A stretch of 64,000 bases of DNA from Campylobacter iguaniorum (GTDB taxonomy: Bacteria; Campylobacterota; Campylobacteria; Campylobacterales; Campylobacteraceae): positions 310,001 to 374,000 of the forward strand of contig NZ_CP009043.1 in NCBI RefSeq assembly GCF_000736415.1, given 5' to 3'. The notes under the pieces are model-generated. The model made no database searches, was not told the DNA's origin, and worked only from the letters and a program-made list of their open reading frames with translations. The stretch's first letter is position 1. Every line of letters begins with the position of its first letter. The translations under genes and the position numbers were made by a program. Below are positions 18,579-26,832 of this stretch, in pieces.

Positions 18579-19076
18579 ATGAACGATAAATTAGGTCAAG
18601 TTTTACAAAAACAGAAGCAACAAATTGTAGAGCCAACTTCTAGAGATAGCGAAGAAGTAGAACAACTTGTTGGCTTTATAGTCGGTGAAGAGGAATTTGC
18701 GATTCCTATTTTATATATCAAAGAGATTATAAAACCTATAGAATACACCAGAGTTCCAAGCGTTCCTGAGTATGTTCTTGGCGTGTTTAATCTAAGAGGA
18801 AGTGTAATTCCACTTATTGATTTGAGGGTTAAATTTAATTTAAATCCGTCTAAAATGACAGCAAATACACGCTATATAGTTATGAAAGACGATGACAATA
18901 TCGCAGGCTTTGTTATTGATAGGTTAACTGAGGCTATTAGAATAAACAAAAACCGTATCGATCAGCCACCTGAAACTTTAGCAAAAGATAAAGGTATGAT
19001 TCAAGGTATCGGCAAAAGAGATAATAATATCTTAACTATTTTAAAAGTCGAAGCGCTTTTAAAACGTGATTTTTAA
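18579..19076 (+). CDS. cheW: Chemotaxis adaptor protein CheW
   Basis: Small adaptor linking chemoreceptors to CheA. The 165-residue product is a single CheW domain, with the family core LVGFIVGEEEFAIPILYIKEI and RVPSVPEYVLGVFNLRGSVIPLIDLR. It follows cheA by 9 bases with a TAAGGA site overlapping the cheA stop codon, and serB begins 8 bases later, so the run is one operon. Confidence 0.97.
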   Translation: MNDKLGQVLQKQKQQIVEPTSRDSEEVEQLVGFIVGEEEFAIPILYIKEIIKPIEYTRVPSVPEYVLGVFNLRGSVIPLIDLRVKFNLNPSKMTANTRYIVMKDDDNIAGFVIDRLTEAIRINKNRIDQPPETLAKDKGMIQGIGKRDNNILTILKVEALLKRDF

Positions 19077-19084
19077 GGTATCAA

Positions 19085-19708
19085 ATGATAAAACTATGCG
19101 TATTTGATTTTGATTCTACACTTATGGATGGTGAGACTATCACTATCCTTTCAAAAGCACTTGGCAAAGATAAAGAAGTCTCAGAAATAACAAAAAGAGC
19201 TATGGCTGGGGAGCTAGATTTTTACGAAAGTTTGGTAAAAAGAGTTAGGTTAATAGAAGGTTTGCCGCTAAGCGATGCAATGGAAGTTGCTAGAAATTTG
19301 ACCTTTATAGAGGGCGCAAAAGACATCATAACCTATCTAAAAGCAAAAGGCATAAAAACCGTAGTTTTTAGTGGTGGCTTTCATATAGCAACCGACCCAG
19401 CCCAAGAAAAATTAGGCTATGATTTAAATTTCTCCAATGAACTTCATCATAAAAATGGAATTCTCACAGGTCATGTCGGTGGTGAGATGATGTTTGGCGA
19501 TAGTAAGGGCAAGATGCTAGCCCGTCTTAAAAGCTTTTTAAATTTAAAAGATGAAGAGATAGCTTGTGTCGGGGATGGGGCAAATGATGTTTCTATGTTT
19601 AAAGAAGCTGGCACTGGCATAGCTTTTTGTGCGAATGAAATTCTCAAAAAAGCAGCAACTCACATAATCGACACAAAAGATTTAAGAGAGATAAAACAAA
19701 TTTTATAA
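19085..19708 (+). CDS. serB: Phosphoserine phosphatase
   Basis: HAD-family enzyme for the last step of serine synthesis. Motif I FDFDSTLMDGET holds the nucleophile Asp8 and the acid Asp10. Motif II is VFSGGF (about 97-102), and motif III/IV is GDSKGK with CVGDGANDVSMF (about 158-169). At 207 residues it lacks the N-terminal ACT extension of longer forms, as in other Campylobacter. It sits between cheW and tal with short gaps. Confidence 0.97.
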   Translation: MIKLCVFDFDSTLMDGETITILSKALGKDKEVSEITKRAMAGELDFYESLVKRVRLIEGLPLSDAMEVARNLTFIEGAKDIITYLKAKGIKTVVFSGGFHIATDPAQEKLGYDLNFSNELHHKNGILTGHVGGEMMFGDSKGKMLARLKSFLNLKDEEIACVGDGANDVSMFKEAGTGIAFCANEILKKAATHIIDTKDLREIKQIL

Positions 19709-19713
19709 GGTTT

Positions 19714-20715
19714 ATGATGTATAACGAAACAATCAAATTTTCGCTTTGGTGCGATTTTTTAGAAAGAGATTTTATAAATAGTGAATTTATAGATTTGATA
19801 AAAAACAAAACCATAAACGGAGCCACAAGCAACCCTGCGATTTTCAAATCTGCTATTTGCGAATCTATGGCTTATAGCGCTATGAAAGAGGATTACAAAA
19901 AGAAAAGCCCAAAAGATCTTTATGAAATTTTGGCGACATCTGATATAAAAGTAGCCGCAAACAAGCTTCTTGCAAACTATGCAAATGGCGATGATGGATT
20001 TGTGAGCTTAGAAGTTGATCCAAATTTATACGATGATAGCGAAGGAACTTATAAAGAGGGCAAAAAGTTATTTAACGCCATAAAAATGCCAAACGTGATG
20101 ATAAAAGTTCCAGCCACAAAAGACGGCTATAGCGCTATGAAAGAGCTAATCAAAAAAGGCGTCAGTGTAAATGCGACACTTATTTTTTCAGTTGATCAAG
20201 CCAAAGAATGCCTTGATGCGTTTGAAGAAGGAAGCAAAGCTTTTGCAAAAAGATGGCCAAACTCACCGCTTCCAAAAGGCGTTATAAGCATATTTGTAAG
20301 CCGTTTTGATAGACTTCTTGATAACGATCTTAAAGCTGCTGGCATAGAGGCTGGAAAATACGGCATATATAACGCAACTAAAGCTTATAAGCTTATAGAA
20401 GAGCGTGGTTTAAGCAACGTTAGAGCTCTTTTTGCTAGCACTGGAGTTAAGGGCGATGAGCTAGAGCCTGATTATTATATAAAAGAGCTTTTATATCCAA
20501 ACTCCATAAATACAGCGCCACTTAGCACTATAAAAGAGTTTATAAAGACTAGTCATGAGCCAAAAGAGATTCCAAGTGATAGTTCTATAAGTGAATTTTT
20601 CAACTCTTGTAAAAATGCCGGCATAGACTATGATGAGGTTTGCCAAAAGCTGCTTGATGATGGATTAGACGCATTTTGCAAAGCATTTGATGAAATACTA
20701 AAAAGTCTTCAATGA
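19714..20715 (+). CDS. tal: Transaldolase
   Basis: Pentose phosphate enzyme that moves a dihydroxyacetone unit between sugar phosphates. The 333-residue product has NGATSNPAIF (residues 35-44), the Schiff-base Lys131 in VMIKVPATKDG, and FVSRFDRLLD near 195-204. These mark the long-type transaldolase used by epsilonproteobacteria that lack a full glycolytic route. Two ATG codons stand in tandem at 19714 and 19717 after a TAAGG site; either may be the start. It overlaps pilT by four bases. Confidence 0.97.
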   Translation: MMYNETIKFSLWCDFLERDFINSEFIDLIKNKTINGATSNPAIFKSAICESMAYSAMKEDYKKKSPKDLYEILATSDIKVAANKLLANYANGDDGFVSLEVDPNLYDDSEGTYKEGKKLFNAIKMPNVMIKVPATKDGYSAMKELIKKGVSVNATLIFSVDQAKECLDAFEEGSKAFAKRWPNSPLPKGVISIFVSRFDRLLDNDLKAAGIEAGKYGIYNATKAYKLIEERGLSNVRALFASTGVKGDELEPDYYIKELLYPNSINTAPLSTIKEFIKTSHEPKEIPSDSSISEFFNSCKNAGIDYDEVCQKLLDDGLDAFCKAFDEILKSLQ

Positions 20716-21893
20716 TAGATTATACAGTTGATGTAGATAAGCTGGATTTTAAGCTAAGAGATGAGCTAAATACTTATCTCTTGGAGCTTATAAGCTCAAA
20801 TGGCAGCGACTTGCATGTCAAGACTGGTGGTATGATAAGAAAACGCGTTAAAGGCGAGATCGTGCCAGTTGATAACAAAAGAACCCTTAATCAAACTGAG
20901 GGCATAACTCTTGCTAAAGAGTTACTTCGTGGTAGATTTGTCGAACTAGTCGAGAAAAAAAGTGTTGATTTTACTTATAAACTCAATGAAGATTATAGAT
21001 TTCGTGTCAATATATTTTTTCAAATGGAGGGCGTGAGTGCTGTTTTTAGAACTATTCCAGCTAAGCTTCCTACATTTAAAGAGCTAAATTTACCTAGTAG
21101 TATAGAAGAAATTTGTAAAAATACTCATAGAGGTATTATCTTAGTCACTGGCCCAACAGGAAGTGGTAAAACAACAACCCTAGCTAGCATGATAAATTAC
21201 ATAAATGGGCACAGAAAATCTCACATCATCACTATAGAAGATCCTATAGAATACGTCTATAAAGACGAAAACTGTATCATCAACCAAAGGAGCATAGGAC
21301 AAGATGCGCCAACTTTCGCATCTGCTCTTAGATCAGCTCTTCGTGAAGATCCTGATATTATTTTGCTTGGGGAAATGAGAGATTTGGAGACTATCGAAAC
21401 TGCCTTGCACGCTGCTGAGACTGGGCACTTAGTCTTATCTACGCTTCACACAGTTGATGCTGCAGATACTATTAGTAGGATTATAGGAATGTTTCCAGGC
21501 AAAGAGCAAAACAGAATCAAAACAACGCTATCTTCAGTACTTCAAGGAGTCATTAGCCAAAGACTTTGTAAGAGGGCTGATGGAAATGGAAGATGCGCTG
21601 CGATCGAAATCATGCTTGCGACACCAAGAATTAGAAATATGATTAGCGAGGGCAGAGATGATGAAATTTACGAAGCTGTAAATGATGCTGCTGGAAATAG
21701 CGGAATGCAGACATTTGATAAGCACATCTTAAAACTATATTCAGATCATATAATAGACAAAGATGAAGCACTAAACAAAGCTTCAAGAAGAAATGATCTA
21801 GAACTCAAAATAAAAGCCGTTGATATGGGTAATTTATCTCCTAAAGAATACAATATAAAAGATGATATAATCGCCCTTAAAGATATAGGCTAA
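20712..21893 (+). CDS. PilT-family twitching ATPase
   Basis: A 393-residue secretion-type ATPase of the PilT/VirB11 group. The Walker A loop GPTGSGKT occupies residues 147-154. The Asp box ITIEDPIEYV, Walker B ILLGEMRDLETI and the His box HLVLSTLHT follow in PilT order. In type IV pili PilT depolymerises the fibre and powers retraction. No other pilus gene lies in the window; the gene instead sits between tal and rplY, so its partner system is unclear. It could serve the DNA-uptake apparatus or an as yet unnamed process. Confidence 0.88.
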   Translation: MIDYTVDVDKLDFKLRDELNTYLLELISSNGSDLHVKTGGMIRKRVKGEIVPVDNKRTLNQTEGITLAKELLRGRFVELVEKKSVDFTYKLNEDYRFRVNIFFQMEGVSAVFRTIPAKLPTFKELNLPSSIEEICKNTHRGIILVTGPTGSGKTTTLASMINYINGHRKSHIITIEDPIEYVYKDENCIINQRSIGQDAPTFASALRSALREDPDIILLGEMRDLETIETALHAAETGHLVLSTLHTVDAADTISRIIGMFPGKEQNRIKTTLSSVLQGVISQRLCKRADGNGRCAAIEIMLATPRIRNMISEGRDDEIYEAVNDAAGNSGMQTFDKHILKLYSDHIIDKDEALNKASRRNDLELKIKAVDMGNLSPKEYNIKDDIIALKDIG

Positions 21894-21916
21894 GCTTAAA
21901 TTTAAAAAATTTTAGA

Positions 21917-21922
21917 TATAAT
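21917..21922 (+). promoter_or_regulatory. -10 element of rplY
   Basis: Perfect TATAAT 30 bases before the rplY ATG, followed by an AAAGGAA ribosome site. It separates rplY-pth from the che-serB-tal-pilT operon. Confidence 0.7.
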
Positions 21923-21951
21923 CCGAACTTATTTTATTCAAAAGGAATACA

Positions 21952-22488
21952 ATGTTAGAAGGTATCGTTAGAGAGAGTATGGATAAGAGAAGTACAAAAG
22001 CTCTTAGGAAAGATGGTTATCTAATCGCTAACATTTACGCAAAAGGTGTTGAAAATATCAACGCTGCATTCAAAGTAAATGATTTCATCAAAGCTGTAAA
22101 AGGCAAAAGCGATTTGAAATTCCCAGTTAGTGTAGCTGGTAAAACTTATGATGTAGTTGTTGTTGATTATCAAAAACACCCAGTAACAAGTGCTTTAAAA
22201 CACGTTGATCTTAAAGTTGTTCTTGATGATGTAGAGTCAAAATACATGGTTCCAGTTAAACCATTTGGTACTCCAGTTGGTCTAAAAAACAAAGGTATTT
22301 TGTTACAATCTAAAAAACGTCTAACAGTAAAATGTACTGGTAAAAATCTACCAAATAGCTTTGATGTAGATGTAAGTGGTCTTGATGTAGATCATACTTT
22401 ACTTGTTCGTGATATCAAAGTTCCAGAAGGCGTAAAAATCGTCGAAGCTGGACGCGTTGCAGTTGTAGGCGTAATCAAAGCAAAATAA
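21952..22488 (+). CDS. rplY: Large-subunit ribosomal protein L25 (long, CTC type)
   Basis: Binds 5S rRNA. The 178-residue product has the N-terminal L25 domain (about 1-92, opening [21 protein letters not shown]) plus the C-terminal TL5/CTC beta domain (about 93-178), the long form of the protein. It is followed immediately by pth, with the stop and start codons sharing a base (TAATG), an arrangement common in bacteria. Confidence 0.97.
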   Translation: MLEGIVRESMDKRSTKALRKDGYLIANIYAKGVENINAAFKVNDFIKAVKGKSDLKFPVSVAGKTYDVVVVDYQKHPVTSALKHVDLKVVLDDVESKYMVPVKPFGTPVGLKNKGILLQSKKRLTVKCTGKNLPNSFDVDVSGLDVDHTLLVRDIKVPEGVKIVEAGRVAVVGVIKAK

Positions 22489-23036
22489 TGACTTTATTAG
22501 TAGGACTTGGCAATCCTGGCAAAGAGTATGAAAATACTCGCCATAATGTCGGTTTTATGCTTGCTGATTTACTTTTGCAAGATGGTGGATTTAACAATGT
22601 CAGTTCTACTAAATTTCAAGGCGAGCTTTTTAAAAAAGGCTCCCTTCTTATACTCAAACCAACCACTTTTATGAACTTAAGTGGTAACTCCTTAAAAGCA
22701 GTAAATGACTTCTATAAACCAGATCATATAATCGTAGTTCATGATGACTTAGATCTTAAACTTGGCGCTGTTAGATTTAAAAATGGCGGTAGCAGTGGTG
22801 GACACAATGGTATCAAATCCATCGATAGCCTTATAGGAAACGACTATGACCGCATAAGAATTGGCATAGGAAGATCAGGAAATGGTGTCATAAGCTATGT
22901 TCTTGGTGAGTTTAACCAAGAAGAAAATCAAAAACTCCAAGAAGTACTAGAACACTCCAAAAAAGCCGCCCTAGAGCTTATAAAATCTGGCGATATAACA
23001 GAAATTTCTTCAAAATTCACACTCAAAGCCAATTAA
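22488..23036 (+). CDS. pth: Peptidyl-tRNA hydrolase
   Basis: Frees tRNAs from prematurely released peptidyl-tRNA. The 182-residue length is usual. [20 protein letters not shown] carries the catalytic His20, and [30 protein letters not shown] carries the family's Asp and Gly-rich loop. The ATG overlaps the rplY stop codon by one base, so translation is coupled. Confidence 0.98.
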   Translation: MTLLVGLGNPGKEYENTRHNVGFMLADLLLQDGGFNNVSSTKFQGELFKKGSLLILKPTTFMNLSGNSLKAVNDFYKPDHIIVVHDDLDLKLGAVRFKNGGSSGGHNGIKSIDSLIGNDYDRIRIGIGRSGNGVISYVLGEFNQEENQKLQEVLEHSKKAALELIKSGDITEISSKFTLKAN

Positions 23037-23072
23037 TAATTTTTCTATATTTTTTATTTTGATTAAATTTAG

Positions 23073-23078
23073 TATAAT
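23073..23078 (+). promoter_or_regulatory. -10 element of nspC
   Basis: Perfect TATAAT after TTTAG in an A/T-rich spacer, 28 bases before the nspC ATG. Confidence 0.65.
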
Positions 23079-23105
23079 CAAAAAATATTTTAATAAAGAG
23101 ATTTC

Positions 23106-24239
23106 ATGAAATTAAATGATATAAAAACACCAGCTTATGTGTGCGAAGAAGCCAAACTAAAAAGCAATCTTGAGCTTTTGTCTTACGTCGCAGAGCGAAG
23201 TGGGGCAAATGTGCTTTGCGCTTTAAAGGGCTTTGCATTTAGTCTTGGTATGCCTATGGTCGCAAGTGCCTTACATGGGGCGACTTGTAGTGGTCTGCAC
23301 GAAGCAAAATACGCAAAAGAGCATGGATTTAAGAGCGTTCATACATACTGTCCAGCCTTTAGCAATGATGATATAGATGAGGTTTTAACCCTTAGCGATC
23401 ACGTTGTATTTAATAGCTTCAACCAGTGGGATAAATTTAAACAAAAAGCCATAAATAGCGGCAAAAGCATAGGTTTAAGAGTAAATCCGCAGTTTTCACA
23501 AAGTCCAACTGATATGTATAATCCTTGCGCGAAATACTCACGTCTTGGTATCACTAGAGCTAATTTTGATGCTTCAAATTTAGACGGTATAGATGGACTT
23601 CATTTTCACGCACTTTGCGAAGAGAGTGCTTATAGTTTGGAGCTTGTTTTAGCTGAGTTTGAGGCTAAATTTGGTGAGTTTATACCAAAGATGAAATGGG
23701 TAAATTTCGGCGGCGGACATCATATCACAAAAGCTGGTTATGACGTGGAGCTTCTTATAAATTTGATTAAAAATTTCAGAGCCAAATACGGTGTAGAGGT
23801 CTTCATCGAGCCAGGCGAAGCTGTCGGTTGGGAGTGTGGATTTTTGGTTTGTAGCGTACTTGATATCGTAGATAATGAAGAAAAAACCTGCATTATAGAC
23901 GCTTCTGCTGAGTGCCATATGCCAGATACTATTCTCATGCCTTATCGTCCAGCAATGCGTGGCGAGAGTAAAAATGGCAAATTTACTTACCGTTTTGGCG
24001 GGGCGACTTGTCTTGCTGGAGATATAGTAGGCAACGAAGCTGGCGAGCCATTTTATAAATTTAACCATGAGATAAAAATCGGCGATAGGGTGATTTTCGA
24101 AGATCAAATTCACTACACAATAGTCAAAAATACAACATTTAATGGTGTGAAACTTCCAAATTTGGCCATGATGAAAGAAAATGGAGAGATAACCCAGCTA
24201 AAAGAGTTTGGATACGAAGAATTCAGGCGTAGAAATTAA
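23106..24239 (+). CDS. nspC: Carboxynorspermidine/carboxyspermidine decarboxylase
   Basis: PLP enzyme of the alanine-racemase fold (group IV decarboxylases). The PLP lysine is Lys41 in LCALKGFAF. HALCEESAYSLE and WVNFGGGHHITKAGYD are typical of NspC, as is the C-terminal CHMPDTILMPYRP. It makes spermidine or norspermidine by the carboxyspermidine route, the polyamine pathway of Campylobacter. Its partner dehydrogenase is not in this window. Single gene with its own promoter. Confidence 0.95.
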   Translation: MKLNDIKTPAYVCEEAKLKSNLELLSYVAERSGANVLCALKGFAFSLGMPMVASALHGATCSGLHEAKYAKEHGFKSVHTYCPAFSNDDIDEVLTLSDHVVFNSFNQWDKFKQKAINSGKSIGLRVNPQFSQSPTDMYNPCAKYSRLGITRANFDASNLDGIDGLHFHALCEESAYSLELVLAEFEAKFGEFIPKMKWVNFGGGHHITKAGYDVELLINLIKNFRAKYGVEVFIEPGEAVGWECGFLVCSVLDIVDNEEKTCIIDASAECHMPDTILMPYRPAMRGESKNGKFTYRFGGATCLAGDIVGNEAGEPFYKFNHEIKIGDRVIFEDQIHYTIVKNTTFNGVKLPNLAMMKENGEITQLKEFGYEEFRRRN

Positions 24240-24274
24240 TTTTATTTTTACAATAAAAACTTAACTTTATTGGA

Positions 24275-24280
24275 TATAAT
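24275..24280 (+). promoter_or_regulatory. -10 element of yedF-selD
   Basis: Perfect TATAAT after TTGGA, 37 bases before the yedF ATG at 24317. It falls upstream of the alternative TTG at 24296, which is too close to the predicted transcript start to be the likely start codon. Confidence 0.65.
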
Positions 24281-24316
24281 TTTGAAGTTCAAGTTTTGAA
24301 TATACAAAGGAGAAAT

Positions 24317-24910
24317 ATGCAAATCGATTGTAGAAATCTTGACTGTCCAAAACCAGTTATAAACACAAAAGAAGCCTTAAATTCACTAGAAATCGGCGAG
24401 AATTTGGAGATTTTGCTAAATAAAGCTGTCTCTTTAGAAAATGTACTTAAATTTATAAAATCAAATAATCTAAAACCAACTTTAATAACAAATGATGGTG
24501 AGTTTATAGTAAATGTCGTAAAAACTAGCGAACTAACCGACCACGACGCTTCAAAATATGGTTGTGAAATCGTTAAGAAAAAAGTTGTATTTTTAAAAGA
24601 TGACAAGGTCGGTTCAGAGCCGATTGGCAATGGGCTTTTGGCTAAGTTTTTAGGCTCGATTGCCTCTGTTGAGCCAGTGTCTCGCCCAAGCTATATAATA
24701 TGTGTGAATGACGCTGTTTTGATGACTACAAATAGAGCTCATCCAAGCTATGCGGCGCTTAAAGAGCTTGAGATGATGGGCGTGAAAATACTAAGTTGTG
24801 GAAGTTGTTTAGAAGCTCTTGGTATAGTCGATAGGCTCGGTATCGGCGAGGCAAGTAACGCTTTTGAAATCATAAATTTACTTTTAAATAATGAAACAGT
24901 TTGTTTATAA
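24317..24910 (+). CDS. yedF: Selenium metabolism protein YedF
   Basis: Two-domain protein of about 197 residues. The N-terminal TusA-like sulfurtransferase domain opens with MQIDCRNLDCPKPVINTKEAL, with Cys10 in the CP motif. The C-terminal DsrE-like domain has LSCGSCLEALGIVDRLGIGEAS. In other genomes yedF travels with selD, as here (20-base overlap), and is thought to help deliver selenium. The ATG at 24317 is preferred over an in-frame TTG at 24296 because an AAAGGAG site lies 5-11 bases before it. Exact chemistry is unproven. Confidence 0.88.
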   Translation: MQIDCRNLDCPKPVINTKEALNSLEIGENLEILLNKAVSLENVLKFIKSNNLKPTLITNDGEFIVNVVKTSELTDHDASKYGCEIVKKKVVFLKDDKVGSEPIGNGLLAKFLGSIASVEPVSRPSYIICVNDAVLMTTNRAHPSYAALKELEMMGVKILSCGSCLEALGIVDRLGIGEASNAFEIINLLLNNETVCL

Positions 24911-25922
24911 TGACAAAAAGCTAACTAAATTTATCAAAGCATCTGGTTGCGCAGCTAAACTAGACCCGTCGGGTCTAACACAAAGTATAGCTGAGATTTT
25001 GGAGCCAAATGCAAAGATTCTATCATCTTTAAATAGCAATGAAGATGCTGGAGTATTGATGCTTAGTAGCGATCTTGCTTTGGTTCAGACTTTGGATTTT
25101 ATCACTCCAGTAGTCGATGATCCGTTTTTGTTTGGGCAAATCGCTGCTGCAAACTCACTTAGCGACGTTTTTGCTATGGGCGCAAACGCCTTGAGTGCTA
25201 TGAATATCGTGGGGTTTGATAAGTGCAACTTTAGCCAGGAGATACTTCACGAGATAATGGCTGGCGGAAAGAGCAAAATCAAAGAGTGTGGTGCTATTTT
25301 AGTCGGTGGCCACAGTATAGAAACAAAAGAAAATATTTATGGTTTAAGCGTCACTGGAAGCGTTCATCCAGACAAATTTTGGTCAAATAACACAGCAAAA
25401 GTCGGTGACTTACTCATCCTTACTAAGCCTCTTGGAAGCGGAGTGATGTCTACGGCTATAAAGGGCGATATGGCTAGCTTAAGCCAGATTAAAGAAGCAG
25501 TAAGCATAATGAGCCAGCTAAACTTTTACGCTATAAAAGCGTGCGATGGACTAGAGATAAATGCTGCTACTGATGTGACTGGATTTGGATTTTTGGGGCA
25601 TTTGAGCGAAATGCTAAATGAAAGGGTAAGCTTTGAAATTTACGAAAATGTCGTTCCAGTACTAAAAAGCGCAAAAGATTTAGCTAGTCAAGGGATTATT
25701 CCTGAGGGTAGCTACAAAAATGCACATTTTACAAAAAATCTATGCAACAAAGAAGCTAATATCTTGTTAAGTGATGCCCAGACAAGTGGAGGGCTTATAC
25801 TTAGCGTCCCAGATAAGGACGCTTATAAGGTTTTGGCAAATTTGAAAAATGCTGGATATGAAAGAGCTGAAATAATCGGCACGGTTAAAAGCAAAGGTGA
25901 ATTTGGTATAAATTTAGTCTAA
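24891..25922 (+). CDS. selD: Selenide, water dikinase (selenophosphate synthase)
   Basis: Makes selenophosphate from selenide and ATP for selenocysteine and selenouridine synthesis. The 343-residue product has the N-terminal ASGCAAKLDPSGL with catalytic Cys and Lys, so this copy uses cysteine, not selenocysteine, at that site. The AIR-synthase-fold motifs FITPVVDDPFLFGQIAAANSLSDVFAMGA and GGHSIET, and the ATDVTGFGFLGH segment, are complete. It overlaps yedF. The formate dehydrogenase subunit at the right end of the window is a likely selenoprotein partner in the cell. Confidence 0.96.
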   Translation: MKQFVYNDKKLTKFIKASGCAAKLDPSGLTQSIAEILEPNAKILSSLNSNEDAGVLMLSSDLALVQTLDFITPVVDDPFLFGQIAAANSLSDVFAMGANALSAMNIVGFDKCNFSQEILHEIMAGGKSKIKECGAILVGGHSIETKENIYGLSVTGSVHPDKFWSNNTAKVGDLLILTKPLGSGVMSTAIKGDMASLSQIKEAVSIMSQLNFYAIKACDGLEINAATDVTGFGFLGHLSEMLNERVSFEIYENVVPVLKSAKDLASQGIIPEGSYKNAHFTKNLCNKEANILLSDAQTSGGLILSVPDKDAYKVLANLKNAGYERAEIIGTVKSKGEFGINLV

Positions 25923-25965
25923 ATTTGTGGAGCTTTGCCGTTGCGCAACTGTAAATAGAAGCTCT

Positions 25966-25986
25966 ACTGCGAAGTTAAAAATAGGA
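25966..25986 (+). repeat. Direct repeat, left copy
   Basis: A 21-base unit, ACTGCGAAGTTAAAAATAGG followed by A, recurs at 26173-26193 with a single change (G to A). Both copies end in a ribosome-site-like TAGGA followed shortly by ATG. The right copy provides the nitroreductase ribosome site; the left copy precedes a 20-codon open frame. Confidence 0.7.
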
Positions 25987-25991
25987 GCTAA

Positions 25992-26054
25992 ATGGTTGCG
26001 AAGCAACGGACTTTAGTGTTTGGTTCTTTAGCCATAGTTTTACTATGGCGTTAA
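25992..26054 (+). CDS. Possible 20-residue hydrophobic peptide
   Basis: An ATG follows TAGGAG by 4 bases and opens a 20-codon frame beginning MVAKQRTLVF, with a hydrophobic stretch of about 10 residues and Trp-Arg at the end. The frame runs through two of the hairpins, which is odd for a coding sequence and may mean it is only chance. The ribosome site is a near copy of the one used by the nitroreductase gene 200 bases on. No homologue is recognised. Confidence 0.2.
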   Translation: MVAKQRTLVFGSLAIVLLWR

Positions 26055-26172
26055 AAGAACATAAAATATTATGGGTTACCCTACGTCAGTAGGGACTTTC
26101 TCAAAGAGAGTGCAAAGCACAAGAGTTTGGTCAAGCTTTTTTAAAGCTTGTCGTAAAGTGGGGCTTGGCTCC

Positions 26173-26193
26173 ACTGCGAAATTAAAAATAGGA
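26173..26193 (+). repeat. Direct repeat, right copy
   Basis: Second copy of the 21-base unit (20 of 21 bases identical to 25966-25986). Its TAGGA end lies 9 bases before the nitroreductase ATG and is that gene's ribosome site. Confidence 0.7.
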
Positions 26194-26201
26194 CATAAAA
26201 T

Positions 26202-26822
26202 ATGGAATTTAAAGAAGCATTAACGTTTCGTCACGCTTGTAAAGTTTTTGACGAAAACAAAAAAATTAGTAAAGATGAATTTGGCGAAATTTTAGAAGCT
26301 GGTAGACTTGCTCCATCAGCTATGAATATGCAAAACTGGGAGTTTGAAATCATAAAAGATAAAGAGCTGCTATCAAAAGTCAAAAAGGCTTGTTGGGATC
26401 AGATCCAAATCACAAGTGCGTCCGAACTCATGGTAATTTACGCTAAAATTTCGGAGCTAAAAAATGATGAATATATCAAAAAAATCGTCGCTTTAAAATG
26501 CAAAAGCAAAGAGGATCAAGAAGCTTATTTTAACAAAGTCAAAGCATTTATCAAAAATAATGTCGGTGATAGTGATGAGCAGATTTATGGCTGGAGCAGA
26601 GCGCAATGCTACTTAGCGGTGCAAAATATGATGATGCAAGCAGCTGTTTTAGGTATAGATAGCTGTCCTTTGGAGGGCTTCGTGGAGAGTGAGCTAAACA
26701 AAGTTTTAGAGATAAATCCAAAAGAAAAAAGAGTGGCAATTCTTCTTGCTTTTGGCTATAAAATCAAACCAACAACGCCTAAATTTAGACTAAATTTAGA
26801 TGAAATCGTAAAATACAGATAA
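26202..26822 (+). CDS. Nitroreductase-family NAD(P)H oxidoreductase
   Basis: A 206-residue FMN enzyme of the NfsB/RdxA type. The opening EALTFRHACKVFDENKKIS, the LAPSAMNMQNWEFEII segment (about residues 31-46, FMN contact) and AAVLGIDSCPLEGF (about 145-158) define the family. In Helicobacter and Campylobacter such enzymes reduce nitro compounds, including metronidazole, but the natural substrate is not known. The ribosome site lies in the direct repeat just upstream. The gene is 10 bases from flhB. Confidence 0.88.
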   Translation: MEFKEALTFRHACKVFDENKKISKDEFGEILEAGRLAPSAMNMQNWEFEIIKDKELLSKVKKACWDQIQITSASELMVIYAKISELKNDEYIKKIVALKCKSKEDQEAYFNKVKAFIKNNVGDSDEQIYGWSRAQCYLAVQNMMMQAAVLGIDSCPLEGFVESELNKVLEINPKEKRVAILLAFGYKIKPTTPKFRLNLDEIVKYR

Positions 26823-26832
26823 GTAGATAAGT

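Larger units (their letters stand above)
25923..26201. repeat. Hairpin-rich intergenic segment
   Basis: Between selD and the nitroreductase lie at least six short inverted repeats, head to tail. They are: GAGCTT/AAGCTC (25930-25964) enclosing the palindrome GTTGCGCAAC; GTTGC-GAA-GCAAC (25995-26007); GTTCTTT/AAAGAAC around GCCATAG-tttta-CTATGGC (26023-26060); CCCTAC-gtca-GTAGGG (26079-26094); GTGC-AAA-GCAC (26110-26120); CAAGCTTT-ttt-AAAGCTTG (26132-26150); and GTGGGG-cttgg-CTCCAC (26158-26174). No known element is recognised. It may be a transcribed structured RNA, a mosaic of small repeats, or the 5' region of the next gene. Confidence 0.6.

Noticed and set aside
23649-24113. 154-codon minus-strand open frame inside nspC
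   Set aside because: Lies opposite the catalytic region of nspC and shows no domain or start signals.
24296-24316. Upstream TTG start for yedF
   Set aside because: It precedes the AAAGGAG ribosome site and lies about 15 bases after the -10 box; ATG 24317 gives the family N-terminus.
25923-26201. CRISPR-like array
   Set aside because: The hairpins differ from one another in sequence and spacing; there is no repeated unit with regular spacers, only one 21-base pair of direct repeats.
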